From: Streptomyces eurythermus
Lineage (GTDB): Bacteria > Actinomycetota > Actinomycetes > Streptomycetales > Streptomycetaceae
Assembly (NCBI RefSeq): GCF_014649115.1
Contig: NZ_BMSK01000002.1
Location: 62,001 to 126,000 of the forward strand
Direction of reading: 5' to 3'
Length of the DNA stretch: 64,000 nucleotides
The notes under the pieces: generated by a model
What the model saw: only the letters and a program-made list of their open reading frames with translations
Told to the model about the DNA's origin: nothing
Databases searched by the model: none
Program-made: the position numbers and the translations under genes
Shown: in pieces, positions 16,441-26,500 of the stretch
Layout: each line of letters begins with the position of its first letter
Numbering within the stretch: position 1 is the first letter of the stretch

Positions 16441-17733
16441 TCACCACCGCAGGGTGAGCCGTCTCGGTGACCTGAAGCCGCGGCCTTCGACGCCGTCGGT
16501 GTCCGGAGCGGGACGGTCCGGCCCCGCCGGTGGTGCCATGCGGGCCAGCCCGGCGAGGATCTCGCCGGCCTCGAGGGCGGCCAAGTGCCGGCCGAGGCAG
16601 ATGTGCGGGCCGGTGCCCATGGCCAGGTGCGGCAGCGGCCGCCGGTGGATGTCCAGGCGGTCCGCGTCGGTCCACCGGCTCTCGTCCCGGTTGGCGGACG
16701 CCAGGTTCACGCAGACCAGATCACCCTCCCGTAACCGCGCACCGCACAGTTCCGTGTCGGCGGAGCACCGGCGCAGAACCCAGGTCAGCGGGCACTCCCA
16801 GCGCCAGCACTCCTGGATCACTGCCGTGGCCCCCCGCTCGTCGGCGCGGGCGGTCTCCAGGAGTGCCGGGTCGGAGAGGACCGCGTACATCAGCGTGGCG
16901 AGGGAACGGAACGGGGGTTCGGTGCCGGTGGACAGCAACAGGCGTACCGTGGGCACGAGTTCGGGCCCGGTGCCGATCGCCGGGTCCTCGTGGCGCAGCA
17001 GCCGGCCCACGAGGCTGTGCGCGGGCCACGCCGAGGGTGTGCCGAGCCACTCCGCCATGGCGGTGGCGATCTTTCCGTCGGCGTCGTCGAGCAGTCCGAC
17101 CGCCCAGGTGTACAAGGTGCCGATCCGTGTTCCGGGCGGAAAGCCGATGATGCCCGCTATGGTCGTCAACGCCACCGGGAAGGCCAGATCGCCGACCAGG
17201 TCCCCACCGCCCTGGTCCGCCAAGGCGCGCAGCCGGGCGTCGACGGTCCGGCGGACGCGGGACCGCTGCTCGCTCACGGCCTGCCGGTGGAAGCCTCCGT
17301 GCAGCGCGTTCCGCCAGGCCCGGTGCTCGGCGCCGTCCATCTCCAGGAACGACCGGCCGACCACCCGGCCCATGCTGTCGGCGTAGGCGGAGGACGAGAA
17401 GTCCCGCTCGTCGCGCAGCACTTGGTCGACCGCCTGATAGGACACCACGTGACAGGCCGGAGTCCCCGGTGTGCCGGGCACGTCGGCGCCGGTCAGCACC
17501 TCTTCCAGCGTGGACCGGTGGACCGGGCCCCGGCGGCGCAGGGCGGCGAACTCCGCGTGCGGGCTCCCGGGCGGCGGCCCGCTTCGGCCCGTGTAAGAGT
17601 CCGTAAAGTCGCCTGGTTTCAGGTGCTGTTGCTTTGAGGCCGGGTACTGCGGTGTGGTGTGGTGTGTCGTCCGGTGAACACCGGCGACCGCCGGCCCCCG
17701 CCTGTTCGTCGACAAGGAAAAACACCCGCCCAT
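16441..17733 (-). CDS. Cytochrome P450 with atypical I-helix motif
   Basis: A bacterial class I P450 (430 residues from this ATG). The heme loop reads AMGTGPHICLGRHLA, the standard GxGxHxCxG with the usual Phe replaced by Met. ExxR is present in IQECWRWECP. The I-helix, normally (A/G)GxxT, reads LSTGTEPPFRSL: the oxygen-activating Thr is a Pro. The start is uncertain. The ATG at 17733 shares a CCATGG with the divergent exporter's ATG and has no ribosome site; an in-frame TTG at 17715 or a CTG at 17622 (393 residues, normal family length) are alternatives. The first clearly P450-like residues are GDFTDSY, near 17605. Probably acts with the downstream aminotransferase. Confidence 0.85.
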   Translation of the reverse strand: MGGCFSLSTNRRGPAVAGVHRTTHHTTPQYPASKQQHLKPGDFTDSYTGRSGPPPGSPHAEFAALRRRGPVHRSTLEEVLTGADVPGTPGTPACHVVSYQAVDQVLRDERDFSSSAYADSMGRVVGRSFLEMDGAEHRAWRNALHGGFHRQAVSEQRSRVRRTVDARLRALADQGGGDLVGDLAFPVALTTIAGIIGFPPGTRIGTLYTWAVGLLDDADGKIATAMAEWLGTPSAWPAHSLVGRLLRHEDPAIGTGPELVPTVRLLLSTGTEPPFRSLATLMYAVLSDPALLETARADERGATAVIQECWRWECPLTWVLRRCSADTELCGARLREGDLVCVNLASANRDESRWTDADRLDIHRRPLPHLAMGTGPHICLGRHLAALEAGEILAGLARMAPPAGPDRPAPDTDGVEGRGFRSPRRLTLRW

Positions 17734-19006
17734 GGAATTCGGTTGGCTCTCTGACCGTCGTGCGGCTCCCGTTCGTGCGGCGCCGCTCCGCCGGTTGGTC
17801 GCCGCGAACGCGCTCAGTTCGGTCGGGGACGGCGCGCGGTTCGCGGCGCTGCCCCTGCTGGCGGCGGCCGTCACGCGGGACGTGTTCTGGGTGTCGGTGG
17901 TCGCCGCCGCCGGGCGGGCGCCCTGGCTGCTGGCACCGCTCATCGGCACCCTCGTCGACCGCATGGAGGCGCGCCGGTCCATGGTGGGCGCCGATCTGGC
18001 ACGCTGCGCGCTGCTGGCGGCGCTGACCGCGGCGACGGTCGTCGGGTGGGTGCCCGTCATGTCGCTGGTGGTGCTGGCCTTCCTCTGCGGCGTCGCCGAG
18101 GTGTTCTTCGACAGCGCGGCCCAGGCGGTCGTCCCGCGGCTGGCCGAGGACCGGCAGCTGGAGCGGACGAACGCCCGGATCATCGGGGCGCAGATCACCG
18201 GCACCGGTTTCCTCGGGCCGCCGCTCGGAGCGGCGCTGTGGACGGTCGGACAGCCCTGGCCGTTCGCGGTGGACGCGGTGACGTTCCTCGGTTCGGCGCT
18301 CCTGCTCAGGGGCTTGCCCCGGTACGGTCCGGGGGAGCGGACGGAACGCGGGGTCGCCGGTCTGCTGCGCGGAACGTGGGCCGGCCTGCGGCTGCTCGGC
18401 GGCAACCGGGTGCTGCGCCGCCTGATGGCGGTGGTCGCGGTGCTCGGTGTGGGCCAGCAGGCGGTCTACGCGGTGCTCGTCGTGTACGTGGAGGGCAAGC
18501 TCGGCCTGCCGTCCTGGGGTTACGGCCTGATGCTGGTGGCGGCGGCCCTCGGCAGCCTGGCCGGAGCCAGGTCGGCGGCGTGGACGGCGCACCGGCTGGG
18601 CACCGCGCGGAGCCTGATCGCGTCGGTGACCGTGTCCGCGCTCACCTACCTGGTCGTCGCGGTGCTGCCGTGGTGGCCGCTGGTGGCGCTGATGCTCGTG
18701 GGGAACAGCGCCGCCGTGGTGCTGTGGAACGTCTGCACGGTCTCGCTGCGGCAGCGGCTCGCCCCACCCGGGATGCTGGGCCGTGTCACCAGCGGCTACC
18801 GTCTCGCCGCCTGGGGAACCATGCCCGTCGGCGCGGCGCTCGGCGGCGTCCTCGCCGGACGCGTAGGCCCGGGAGCCCCCTGGGCCACGGCGGGCCTGCT
18901 GCTCCTGGCATGCCTGCCACTGCTGCGCGGTATGCCGCCCGCGCGGTCGCCACAGGCGGACGACGCCGGCACGGAGACGGCCCGCGACGAGTGCGCCGGG
19001 GGATAG
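17732..19006 (+). CDS. MFS exporter (EntS-like)
   Basis: A 424-residue transporter with about twelve membrane helices, of the drug/siderophore-exporter type. Features include ANALSSVGDGARFAALPLLAAAV (helix 1), LIGTLVDRMEARRSMVGADLARC (the loop 2-3 signature) and PRLAEDRQLERTNARIIGAQ. The ATG shares the CCATGG with a possible P450 start on the other strand. Its placement opposite the aminotransferase-P450 pair suggests export of, or resistance to, their product. Confidence 0.85.
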   Translation: MEFGWLSDRRAAPVRAAPLRRLVAANALSSVGDGARFAALPLLAAAVTRDVFWVSVVAAAGRAPWLLAPLIGTLVDRMEARRSMVGADLARCALLAALTAATVVGWVPVMSLVVLAFLCGVAEVFFDSAAQAVVPRLAEDRQLERTNARIIGAQITGTGFLGPPLGAALWTVGQPWPFAVDAVTFLGSALLLRGLPRYGPGERTERGVAGLLRGTWAGLRLLGGNRVLRRLMAVVAVLGVGQQAVYAVLVVYVEGKLGLPSWGYGLMLVAAALGSLAGARSAAWTAHRLGTARSLIASVTVSALTYLVVAVLPWWPLVALMLVGNSAAVVLWNVCTVSLRQRLAPPGMLGRVTSGYRLAAWGTMPVGAALGGVLAGRVGPGAPWATAGLLLLACLPLLRGMPPARSPQADDAGTETARDECAGG

Positions 19007-19418
19007 CACCGTTCCACGCCGTCGCCTTTACGACAGCCGGCGACTACGACAGCCACAGGCCGTTCCGGGAAGTCACCGCCTCTTTTCGCTCGGTATGAGG
19101 GGCGGACGGAAATAGACCGCCAGGAATTCCCCGACACCGACAATGCATCCCCTTATCCGTCACCAGCATTTCGGTGACACGGACGTCGCCGATAGCCGAG
19201 ATGACCGGATCCGGCGCCTGGGCGACCTGTCTGCACAAGGAAGGCGACCGCGGCGCACTTACAACGGCTGACACAATAAGGTGGATCCGTCCTGTCCGCC
19301 GTGTCCGGGGTGGGAGTTGAGCGTTGCGTCCCAGGTCCGCCTCGCGGTCAGCAGTACCGGTGCCTGGGGCCACAGCGGGCACGCCCCTGCCCGGGGTGAT
19401 GAGCAGCTGCCCGTTCGG
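19007..19418. other. Intergenic region, no gene seen
   Basis: 412 bp between two convergent genes. Short frames on both strands have no ribosome site or codon bias, and base composition is somewhat lower in GC than the neighbours around 19020-19280. No clear terminator hairpin was found by eye. Confidence 0.45.
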
Positions 19419-20309
19419 TCACCCTCCGCGCAGTGCCTCGATCTCGCGGGCGAGGGCGAGGCAGGCGTCGATGACATCGCGTGCGGCGCCGGGTGTGACG
19501 CCGTTGGAGAGGTGCTGAGCGCGGTCGCGCAGACGGCGCAGGCGCGTCAGGACGGCCGCGCTGCCGGTGGGCAGGCCGCACGCGACCAGCGCCCTGCCGA
19601 GGGACGCCACGTCGGCCGGCTGCCAGCCCAGTCCGCGCGCCAGGACGACTTCCCGGCACAGCCGTTCCAGTACGTCCCATGCCGTGACGACGGCCGCCGT
19701 CGGTACGGAGTCGGCCATGCCCCTGGCGACGCGGAACCCGTCCCGCCACACCGCCCCGGACCTCTGCTCCGCAGGATGGGGCGCGTCAGGCCAGGGGCGG
19801 AGCACGACCGGTCCGGGAGAACCGGGTTGTCCCGGCTGGGGCTGGTCGTACACGGGTCCGCCCGAACCAGGCTGCTGAGGCTGGCCCTGCCCCGGCCCGC
19901 CTGGAGCGGGCTGCCCCGGCTGGGTGTGGCCCTGCCCGGGCCCGCCCGGAGCGTGCCCCGGCGGGGGGTAGCCGTATCCGGATCCGGCTGGAGCAGGCAA
20001 GGGGTAGTCCGTGTCCTGGCCGTTGCCCGAGGGCGGCCCGGCGGGTGCCGGCACGCCGTGGGCCGTCCGGGACCCCCTCCACGCCGGCACCGGCCCCGCG
20101 CCGTCGCCGACGCTCTCAGCCTGGTTCAGCACGTCGCGCGCCTCGACCGCGAACTCGATCGACCCGGCCGGTGTCTCCAGCCGTGTCATGCGCGCGAACG
20201 CGTCCCTGAGGTGCGCACGCAGGACATACACGAGGGTGAGCGTGATCAGCGGCCACACGAGGGCCTGAACGTATTTGAGAACGAGTTCGGCGATCTCCAC
20301 ACACCCCAT
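19419..20309 (-). CDS. Single-pass membrane protein with Pro/Gly/Gln-rich linker
   Basis: A 296-residue protein of unknown function. One membrane helix lies at the N-terminus (VQALVWPLITLTLVYVL, about residues 12-28), followed by a short amphipathic segment (LRDAFARMTRLETPAGSIEFAVEARDVLNQAE), a disordered linker rich in Pro, Gly and Gln (about 65-175), and a helical C-terminal domain (about 190-295: AWDVLERLCREVVLARGL; LTRLRRLRDRAQHLSNGVTPGAARDVIDACLALAREIEALR). I recognise no catalytic motif. The start could be ATG 20309 or the GTG three codons later; neither has a strong ribosome site. The order helix-linker-helical domain suggests a membrane-tethered scaffold. Confidence 0.7.
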   Translation of the reverse strand: MGCVEIAELVLKYVQALVWPLITLTLVYVLRAHLRDAFARMTRLETPAGSIEFAVEARDVLNQAESVGDGAGPVPAWRGSRTAHGVPAPAGPPSGNGQDTDYPLPAPAGSGYGYPPPGHAPGGPGQGHTQPGQPAPGGPGQGQPQQPGSGGPVYDQPQPGQPGSPGPVVLRPWPDAPHPAEQRSGAVWRDGFRVARGMADSVPTAAVVTAWDVLERLCREVVLARGLGWQPADVASLGRALVACGLPTGSAAVLTRLRRLRDRAQHLSNGVTPGAARDVIDACLALAREIEALRGG

Positions 20310-20504
20310 GGTGGCCGACGAACGGCCCCGGGATGTGCGGAACATCGCAGACCGTCGAAGGCATGCTTCTGGATGCGTTGGCGGAGGTCTCGGCTCGACG
20401 AGCTATGGCTTCTGGCTTCTTTGTCCGTCATCACGCGCCGGCGGCGGGCGGGCCAGCAGGGGGCCGGCCAAGTTGTCCAGCTCCCGGAGCGGCCGAAGAG
20501 CGCG

Positions 20505-20692
20505 AAGAACGGCTCTTCCCTCGGGTTGAGGGCGCCTCCATTGACACGATGAACCACGACACCGACCCCTGCGGCCAGATCGGCTAGACCAACGAGTTCG
20601 ACGGCGCCGTGGAGGTGGCCCGCCAGTACGCTGCCGAGTACCCCGGCACACTGGTCGTCATCACCGCCGACCACGGCCACATGAGCAGGGAT
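20505..20692 (+). pseudogene. Alkaline phosphatase (PhoA-like) fragment
   Basis: Only part of a gene remains. One reading frame encodes FPRVEGASIDTMNHDTDPCGQIG, then an in-frame TAG (20585-20587), then TNEFDGAVEVARQYAAEYPG and TLVVITADHGHMS. These match the active-site core of E. coli-type PhoA (VEG-SID, NPCGQIGET and TADHAH segments) including metal-ligand Asp/His. There is no start, no N-terminal half including the catalytic Ser, and no C-terminus. It lies in the 546-bp gap between two minus-strand genes, the rest of which holds no recognisable gene. Confidence 0.75.
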
Positions 20693-20855
20693 GGGTCACT
20701 CGGCAGCCGCCGGGGCGACCGCGCCTGTTCGAGGATGCCGAGGACGGTGTCGGGTCAGCAGCGGACGCAGGTCGGGACATCCTGGAGCGGGGCGTCCCGT
20801 GCCTGCTGCCGGGTGGCGGTCGTGGCACCGGTCGTTCCGGGCGGCGGCTCAGCAG

Positions 20856-22142
20856 TCAGCCCCCGTGCACGGTTCTGCTTTTCAAGTCGTTGGCGATCGA
20901 GGCGCGGAGAGGCGCCAGTTCGGCGTCGATCGCTTCTGTCTCACCACTGCTCACCAGCACCGCAGCCTCGGGACAGGAGAGCTTACCGATGAACTTCATG
21001 CGTAGGTGGGTCGGAGGACAACCGTCGTCGAACGCGTCTCCGCGCAGTTCGGAGAGGCGTAGACGCCGCTCGAACTCCATGTCCGGCACCGAGGCCAGGT
21101 GAACGCGCAGTGCCTCCCAAAGGTCGTCCTCACACCAGGCGGCGCGTTCGAGCGCGAAGAGAGCTGTCTCACGCAACAGCAGGGCACGAAGCAGCCCTTG
21201 CACCGATGCGGCAGAGGCGATCCGGGCCGCGTTTTCGTCCGCCCGGTATTCCGCCTGTCCCCCAGAACGGTCCCGCAGCCGACTCAACAGCCGATGACAC
21301 CCAAGCGCAGCGCGAGACAGGAAGTCCTGGAGCGGCTGGGCAAGTGCGACTCCCATGCCGACGATGCTGCTCTGGCGATTGCCACCCGCGTCGAACGCAT
21401 GCCTATCGGTCACCTTCTGCCGCTCGTCATCCAGCGCGCGAACGGGTCTGATCACATCCGCCCACGTTGTCAGGGCGTCCAGTGCGGTCTGGATCCAGGC
21501 AGCACTCAAAGACTTGCCGGTCGAGAGGCGGCCGAGGTCGTGGCCGAGCAGGGCAAGCCGTTGATCCATGGTGAGGGCCTCCCATAGCGGCAGACCCAGG
21601 ATGAGTACGCGACGCCGACGCAGCCCTGCCTTCGTGCAACCGGAGCCGTACCGCTCATCTACGGCGATCACATCCACAGGCCGGGTGCCGAGCTCGGCGG
21701 CGGCGCGTTCCGCGAGCGCGTACAGCCTGGGTGCCGTGGAACGGTCCAGAGTGTGCCGAGGCATCCTCCCGAGACGCGGACGCAGCACCAGGACGATCAC
21801 CAATTCCGTGACGGCCATGATTCGCTCCGGCCAGTTGCCCGCGACCAACAGCCACATACCGGTGCCCGCGAGCGCGAGAGTGACCAAGTTGACTGCGCCC
21901 GCGAGTACGACAGCGCCGAGCCAGGCAGAACTCGGCCGTTTGCCCCCGGTTCCGCCGGCCAGAGCGCGGTTGAACATCCGATCGTGGTGCGCCAGGTCAC
22001 GAGTCCGGTGCTGCCCGCTACCAACGCCGCCGAGCGGGTCGAGGTTCCAGTCGCAGGCCGGACACCAGATGCTGAACCGGTTGTCCGGGACCCGCAACGC
22101 CACCTGGCAACGCGGGCAGGACAAGTCAACGCTCTCATTCAC
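20856..22142 (-). CDS. M48-like membrane protein with degenerate zinc motif and N-terminal zinc ribbon
   Basis: A 428-residue protein. The N-terminus is a treble-clef-like zinc ribbon (CPRC at residues 9-12, CPAC at 27-30). Two membrane helices follow (about 74-100 and 108-120), then an M48 peptidase-like domain. Where M48 enzymes have HExxH it reads LLGHDLGRLSTGK (H201, D202, R205): the general-base Glu is Asp and the second zinc His is Arg. The downstream third-ligand region EYRADENAARIAS (about 298-307) is kept. The fold is therefore preserved while activity is probably lost or changed. The ATG gives the complete ribbon. Family function: membrane-associated proteolysis, HtpX-like. Confidence 0.75.
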   Translation of the reverse strand: MNESVDLSCPRCQVALRVPDNRFSIWCPACDWNLDPLGGVGSGQHRTRDLAHHDRMFNRALAGGTGGKRPSSAWLGAVVLAGAVNLVTLALAGTGMWLLVAGNWPERIMAVTELVIVLVLRPRLGRMPRHTLDRSTAPRLYALAERAAAELGTRPVDVIAVDERYGSGCTKAGLRRRRVLILGLPLWEALTMDQRLALLGHDLGRLSTGKSLSAAWIQTALDALTTWADVIRPVRALDDERQKVTDRHAFDAGGNRQSSIVGMGVALAQPLQDFLSRAALGCHRLLSRLRDRSGGQAEYRADENAARIASAASVQGLLRALLLRETALFALERAAWCEDDLWEALRVHLASVPDMEFERRLRLSELRGDAFDDGCPPTHLRMKFIGKLSCPEAAVLVSSGETEAIDAELAPLRASIANDLKSRTVHGG

Positions 22143-22338
22143 GATGAGTGATCATCACTTGGCAGCGGTCTGCCGTAACAGGACCGAACTAGCCGTTTCC
22201 TCAACCCCCACATGGCTACAGAGCCCTGCCGGACTTGAACTCACCCTTTCAATGGGGGCAGCTCACCTGCGAGCTGGGCCTAGCCTGAAGCAGTTGCCGA
22301 GGTACCGATCCGATCTCCCGGAGAGTGAGACCACACCT

Positions 22339-22809
22339 ATGGGCGTATCCCTGCGCGAGCTTGAGGACAGTGACCTACCGATCTTCTGGAAGCAGTTGAC
22401 GGATCCCGAGTTGCAGCAGATGGCAGCCGTGACCAGGAAGTATCACTACGACCGCGGCCACTTCGACCGGCACTGGTCGAAGGTGCGCTCGGACCCGTCC
22501 GTGATCTTACGAACCGTTCTCGCCGACGGCGCTGTAGCAGGACACGCCGCTGTCTTCGGTCCGCCGCCGGAGCGAGAGGTCACGTATGTCATCGGGCGAG
22601 CACATTGGGGCCAGGGCATCGGCACCGCGGCCCTGACTGAACTGATCAAGCTGGAGCCCGTGCGACCGCTGCACGCTGACGCCGCCGCGGACAATGCCGG
22701 CTCCATCCGGGTGCTGGAGAAGTGCGGCTTCACCATCACAGGGAACAGCCGGTGCTTCGCCCGGGCTCGTGACGAGGAGATCGATCTGGTGCACTTGATA
22801 CTGAGATGA
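22339..22809 (+). CDS. GNAT-family N-acetyltransferase (RimJ/RimL type)
   Basis: A 156-residue acetyl-CoA-dependent acyltransferase. The N-terminus MGVSLRELEDSDLPIFWKQLTDPE and the acetyl-CoA loop YVIGRAHWGQGIGTAALTEL (about residues 79-98; R/QxxGxG/A form QGIGTA) are typical, as is the C-terminal ADNAGSIRVLEKCGFTITG. The acceptor could be a protein N-terminus, a small amine or an antibiotic; nothing in the sequence decides. It stands alone, divergent from the M48-like gene. Confidence 0.85.
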   Translation: MGVSLRELEDSDLPIFWKQLTDPELQQMAAVTRKYHYDRGHFDRHWSKVRSDPSVILRTVLADGAVAGHAAVFGPPPEREVTYVIGRAHWGQGIGTAALTELIKLEPVRPLHADAAADNAGSIRVLEKCGFTITGNSRCFARARDEEIDLVHLILR

Positions 22810-22935
22810 GCATGCCGACCGCTACCCAGAACCGCATGTTCTGAAAGACGCGGTCCAAAACTCCCCGCTCGCCTCGTCACGGTCGTACGAATGACCAGGG
22901 CGGTGTCACCGGCTGCCGGTAGCGTGGCCACTGTG

Positions 22936-23469
22936 ATGGTGGGCACCGAGGAAACCCGGCTGATCGTACTGCGCGGCAACAGCGCCTCGGGGAAGTCGTG
23001 CGTCGCGGACGGCCTCCGTGAGAGCTTCGGCCGCGGCTTGGCCCTGGTCGGCCAGGACAACCTCCGCCGCGTCGTGCTGCGCGAGCATGACCGGCCCGGA
23101 GCGGCGAACATCGGCCTGATCGACCTGACGGCCCGCTACGCCCTCGACGCCGGCTATCACGTCGTGGTCGAAGGCATCCTCTCCGCTGACCGTTACGGCG
23201 ACATGCTCACCCGGTTGCGCGCCGACCACCGCGGCCCGACCCACAACTACTACCTCGACGTGCCGTTCGACTAAACCCTCGCCCGGCACGCCACCAAGCC
23301 GCTCGCCGACGAGGTCGACGAAAGGCAACTGCGTGACTGGTACCGGCCGCTCGATCTCCTGCCCGGCGGCATCGAGACGGTCATCGGCGCCGACAGCGCC
23401 CTGCGTGAAACCATCGACCGCATCATGCTCGACACGGGCCTGGCTCACCTGCCCGCGCTGGACCGCTGA
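22936..23469 (+). pseudogene. AAA/zeta-toxin-like P-loop kinase interrupted by one nonsense codon
   Basis: One frame reads from ATG 22936 through a Walker A motif (LIVLRGNSASGKS) and GQDNLRR to DVPFD, then TAA (23272-23274). It resumes in the same frame with TLARHATKPLADEVDERQLRDWYRPLDLL and GGIETVIGADSALRETIDRIM up to TGA at 23467-23469. Small predicted kinases of this type normally have an acidic residue where the stop stands (…F-E/D-E-TLxRH), so a single G-to-T change (GAA to TAA) explains it. Only 112 residues would be made. It is a recent pseudogene, a sequencing error, or an expressed truncated form; the downstream half keeps coding-like third positions. Confidence 0.75.
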
Positions 23470-23589
23470 CCGTGGCCGGGCCGCGGCCCAGCCGGGTGTG
23501 TGCCGCCATGTGTGACGAGAGGCTCTACTGCCGGAGTTTCCTGGCGGGGTGGCCGGTGACGACCAGGATTGTCAGTGCCGCCTCCTAGC

Positions 23590-26500
23590 ATGGCGACCAT
23601 GACGAAGACGCAGGTGGGGGCGGCAGGGCGGCTGCTGCGCGAGATGGCCGGGACCGGTCGGCAGGCCGAGGGACCGGGCCCGCGCAGTGGGGCCGCGCTG
23701 CGGGCAGTGGAACGGGCGCGGCCCGCGCGGTCGGTGGCGGCCAAGGTCGCCGCCGCGGGCGGAGTCGACGACGAGACGGCCGCCCTGCTCAGGAAGTTGA
23801 CGAAGCGTCACCTTGGCGGGGACACGACCCGCTGGTGCCGACTGCACGACGCGCTGGCCACGCACCCCGGCGCCCTGCCCGAGTTCCTCGCCGAGCCACC
23901 GCTGCCGCCGGCGCCGGACGACACGCTCCGTCCGCCCGCACCCCGCAGTGTCCACCGCACGCTCGGCCTCCTCCTCGAGCACACGGAGCCCCGGCATGCC
24001 GCGGCCGCGCTCGCCGCCCTGCCCGAGCGGGTGACGACGGAGCTGCTGGCCGGCGGGGCACTCCCTGCGCCCACCCTCGTCACCGCCGTCCTCGACCACG
24101 GCGACACCCGCACCCGGGCAGCCCTGGCCCGCCATCCCCGGCTCGACACCCGGGTCTTGGCCCGGCTCGTCGCGGTCGGCGACGCGCAGGTCGCCGCAGC
24201 CGTCTACCGCAACCCGCGTACCACCCAGTCCCTGCGCCGTACCATCGCGGAGCGGCTCGACACCGTACCGCTCGACAACGCGCTGCGCGCCGAGCTGACG
24301 GCGCCGCACGGCCAGGTCCCGCGCACCTGGCTCACCCCGCTGCTCGGCTCGGGAGACCCAGAGCTCGTGGTGCCCGCACTGCGGTGGGGGGTACGGCAGG
24401 TCGCCCAGCGGTACGCCCTGCTGAGAATCTGGGAGCGGACCGGCCAGGACGCCGTACGCGCCCTGCTCGACGACCCCGCCGCGGCCGCCTGGCTGAGCCG
24501 GGCCACCGTGGACGCGGTCACCGAGGCCCTGGCCGCCCCGGACGGCGACGGACCGCGTCGGCTGCGCGCGCAGGGCGAGCCGTACGAGGACCCCGCCCGG
24601 CTGCCCGCGTTGCTCGCCACCGCCCGGGGCACCAGCACCCTGCGCGACCTGCTGTCCGAGCCGTACGCCCATGACCTCGACGCCCTGGCCGCGGCCCATG
24701 CCGCGACCCCGTTCATGCCCAAGGCATGCGAGGAGCTGGCCCGCCACGAGGCGGCGAGCGACGCACAGCGTCAGGCGTTCCGGTTGTCCGTCCTCAACGA
24801 GCCGTGGCGTACCGGGGGCCGCCGCGCGGGGAACACCGGCCTGCCCGCGCGCCGCCTCGCAGAGGAGGAGCTCGACGGCAGCGCCGCCGTCTGGGCGGAG
24901 GGCATGGCGACGGCGGGGTTCCTCGACCCGGTCGAGCTGATCGGCACCGCGCGCCCTGCCCGCCACGCCCTCGCCGCACTGGGGCGCCTCGCCGAACGGG
25001 ATCTGCTGGGCACGGCGGCTGTCGCCGAACTGGGGGCATTGACCCAGGCGCATCTGGGGGACCGGGAGGGGGCCTGGGCCGCGTTCGACACCCTGCTGCC
25101 CGAACACGCGGGCACGGTCGCGGAGCTGATCGCCAAGGCGGGCAAGGCCGCCCCGGAAGAGGCTGCCCCGGAAGAGGCCGCCCCGGAAGAGGCCCACGCC
25201 GAGTCCCAGCCGCCGGCAGAGCCCCAACAACCACCCGTCCAGCCCGAGCCGATGGTCGATGGCGCCGCCGGGCCCCATCCACAGGCCGGGCCCCAACCCC
25301 CCGTCTCGGAACCCCCACCCCGGCGGACTCTCCACCGGCGCGACCGTGTGCACGCCCTGGCCGCCCTCGACCTGCTCTACTCCCTCGCCCCGGACGGCGC
25401 GCCCCGGCCGAAGGACCCCGAGGTGCTGCGCGCGCTGGCGGTGTACGAGCCGGCGACCGCGCCCGGCCTCGCCACTCCCCGCTGGTTCGCCCTGGCCTGT
25501 GCCTTCCACGGCATCCCTCCGTCCCCGAGCGGCTTCGCGTACGGGGCGCCCGGACTCGCGGAGTTGCGCGGGCGACTCCCCGAGACGTACGGATCCGGTG
25601 CGCAGCACATCGAGCACGCCTACGTACAGGGCGTGCTGCCCGCCGACGAGTTGCTCACCCTGCTGCCCGCCCGGCGCCTGCTCCTGCTGCCGCACGACTG
25701 GAGGCGGCTCGCGTTCGCCGACGCGTGGCGGGCCGCGCTCGCCCGCCGCCTGCGCGCCGAACTCGGTACCGACCCCGACGCCTGGCTCCGCCTGGCCGCG
25801 ACCGTGACGGCGTCCGAATCCGCCTCCGAGGGGCTGACCTGGGAGCGGCTGTTGCGGCGCGCGCAGTCCGGTGCGGGCCCGGCGGCGGGCGGAGGTACGA
25901 CCATCGGCAGGACCGGACCGGCCACCCCCGACGAGGCGATCAAGCTTCTGGAGCGGGGCGACCATCTGTGGGGCTGGCCGGAGGGCACCCTGCTGTGCCT
26001 GGCCGACGCCGAGGTGGTCGACGCCGTCCTGCCCCGGCTCGGGCCGGACGGGCCCTGGCTGCTCGCCGCGTACCTGCTGCGCCACGAGCGCACACCACGC
26101 ACCGTCCTGGACCGGCTGCTCGCGGACCGCGATCCCCACGCGCTGCGCGTCCTGGCCGCCCAGTCCCGCTGGATGGAGCGCAGTGGCGCGGTGGAGCGCC
26201 TCGTCGGCCTCGACGACCCCGAGGTCGACCTCGCCCTGCTGCGGCACTGGAACCCCCGGCCCCTCGTCCACCGGATCGTGACCCGGTCACGGCCCGGTGC
26301 CGGGCGGCCTTCCCTGGGCGCACGGGTGCTCGCCGACTGGCGGGCCGGGAACTCCGCGCGGCCGGCCGGCGGACTGATGTGGCTGTGCTCGGCCGAACCC
26401 GATCTCGTGGAGGCGATCCTCGAAACAGAGGGCGCGCGGCTCGGTCTGGGGCATCAACTACTCGGCTGTATACGTCTGTTGCAGCACGGCGGTGCCGACC

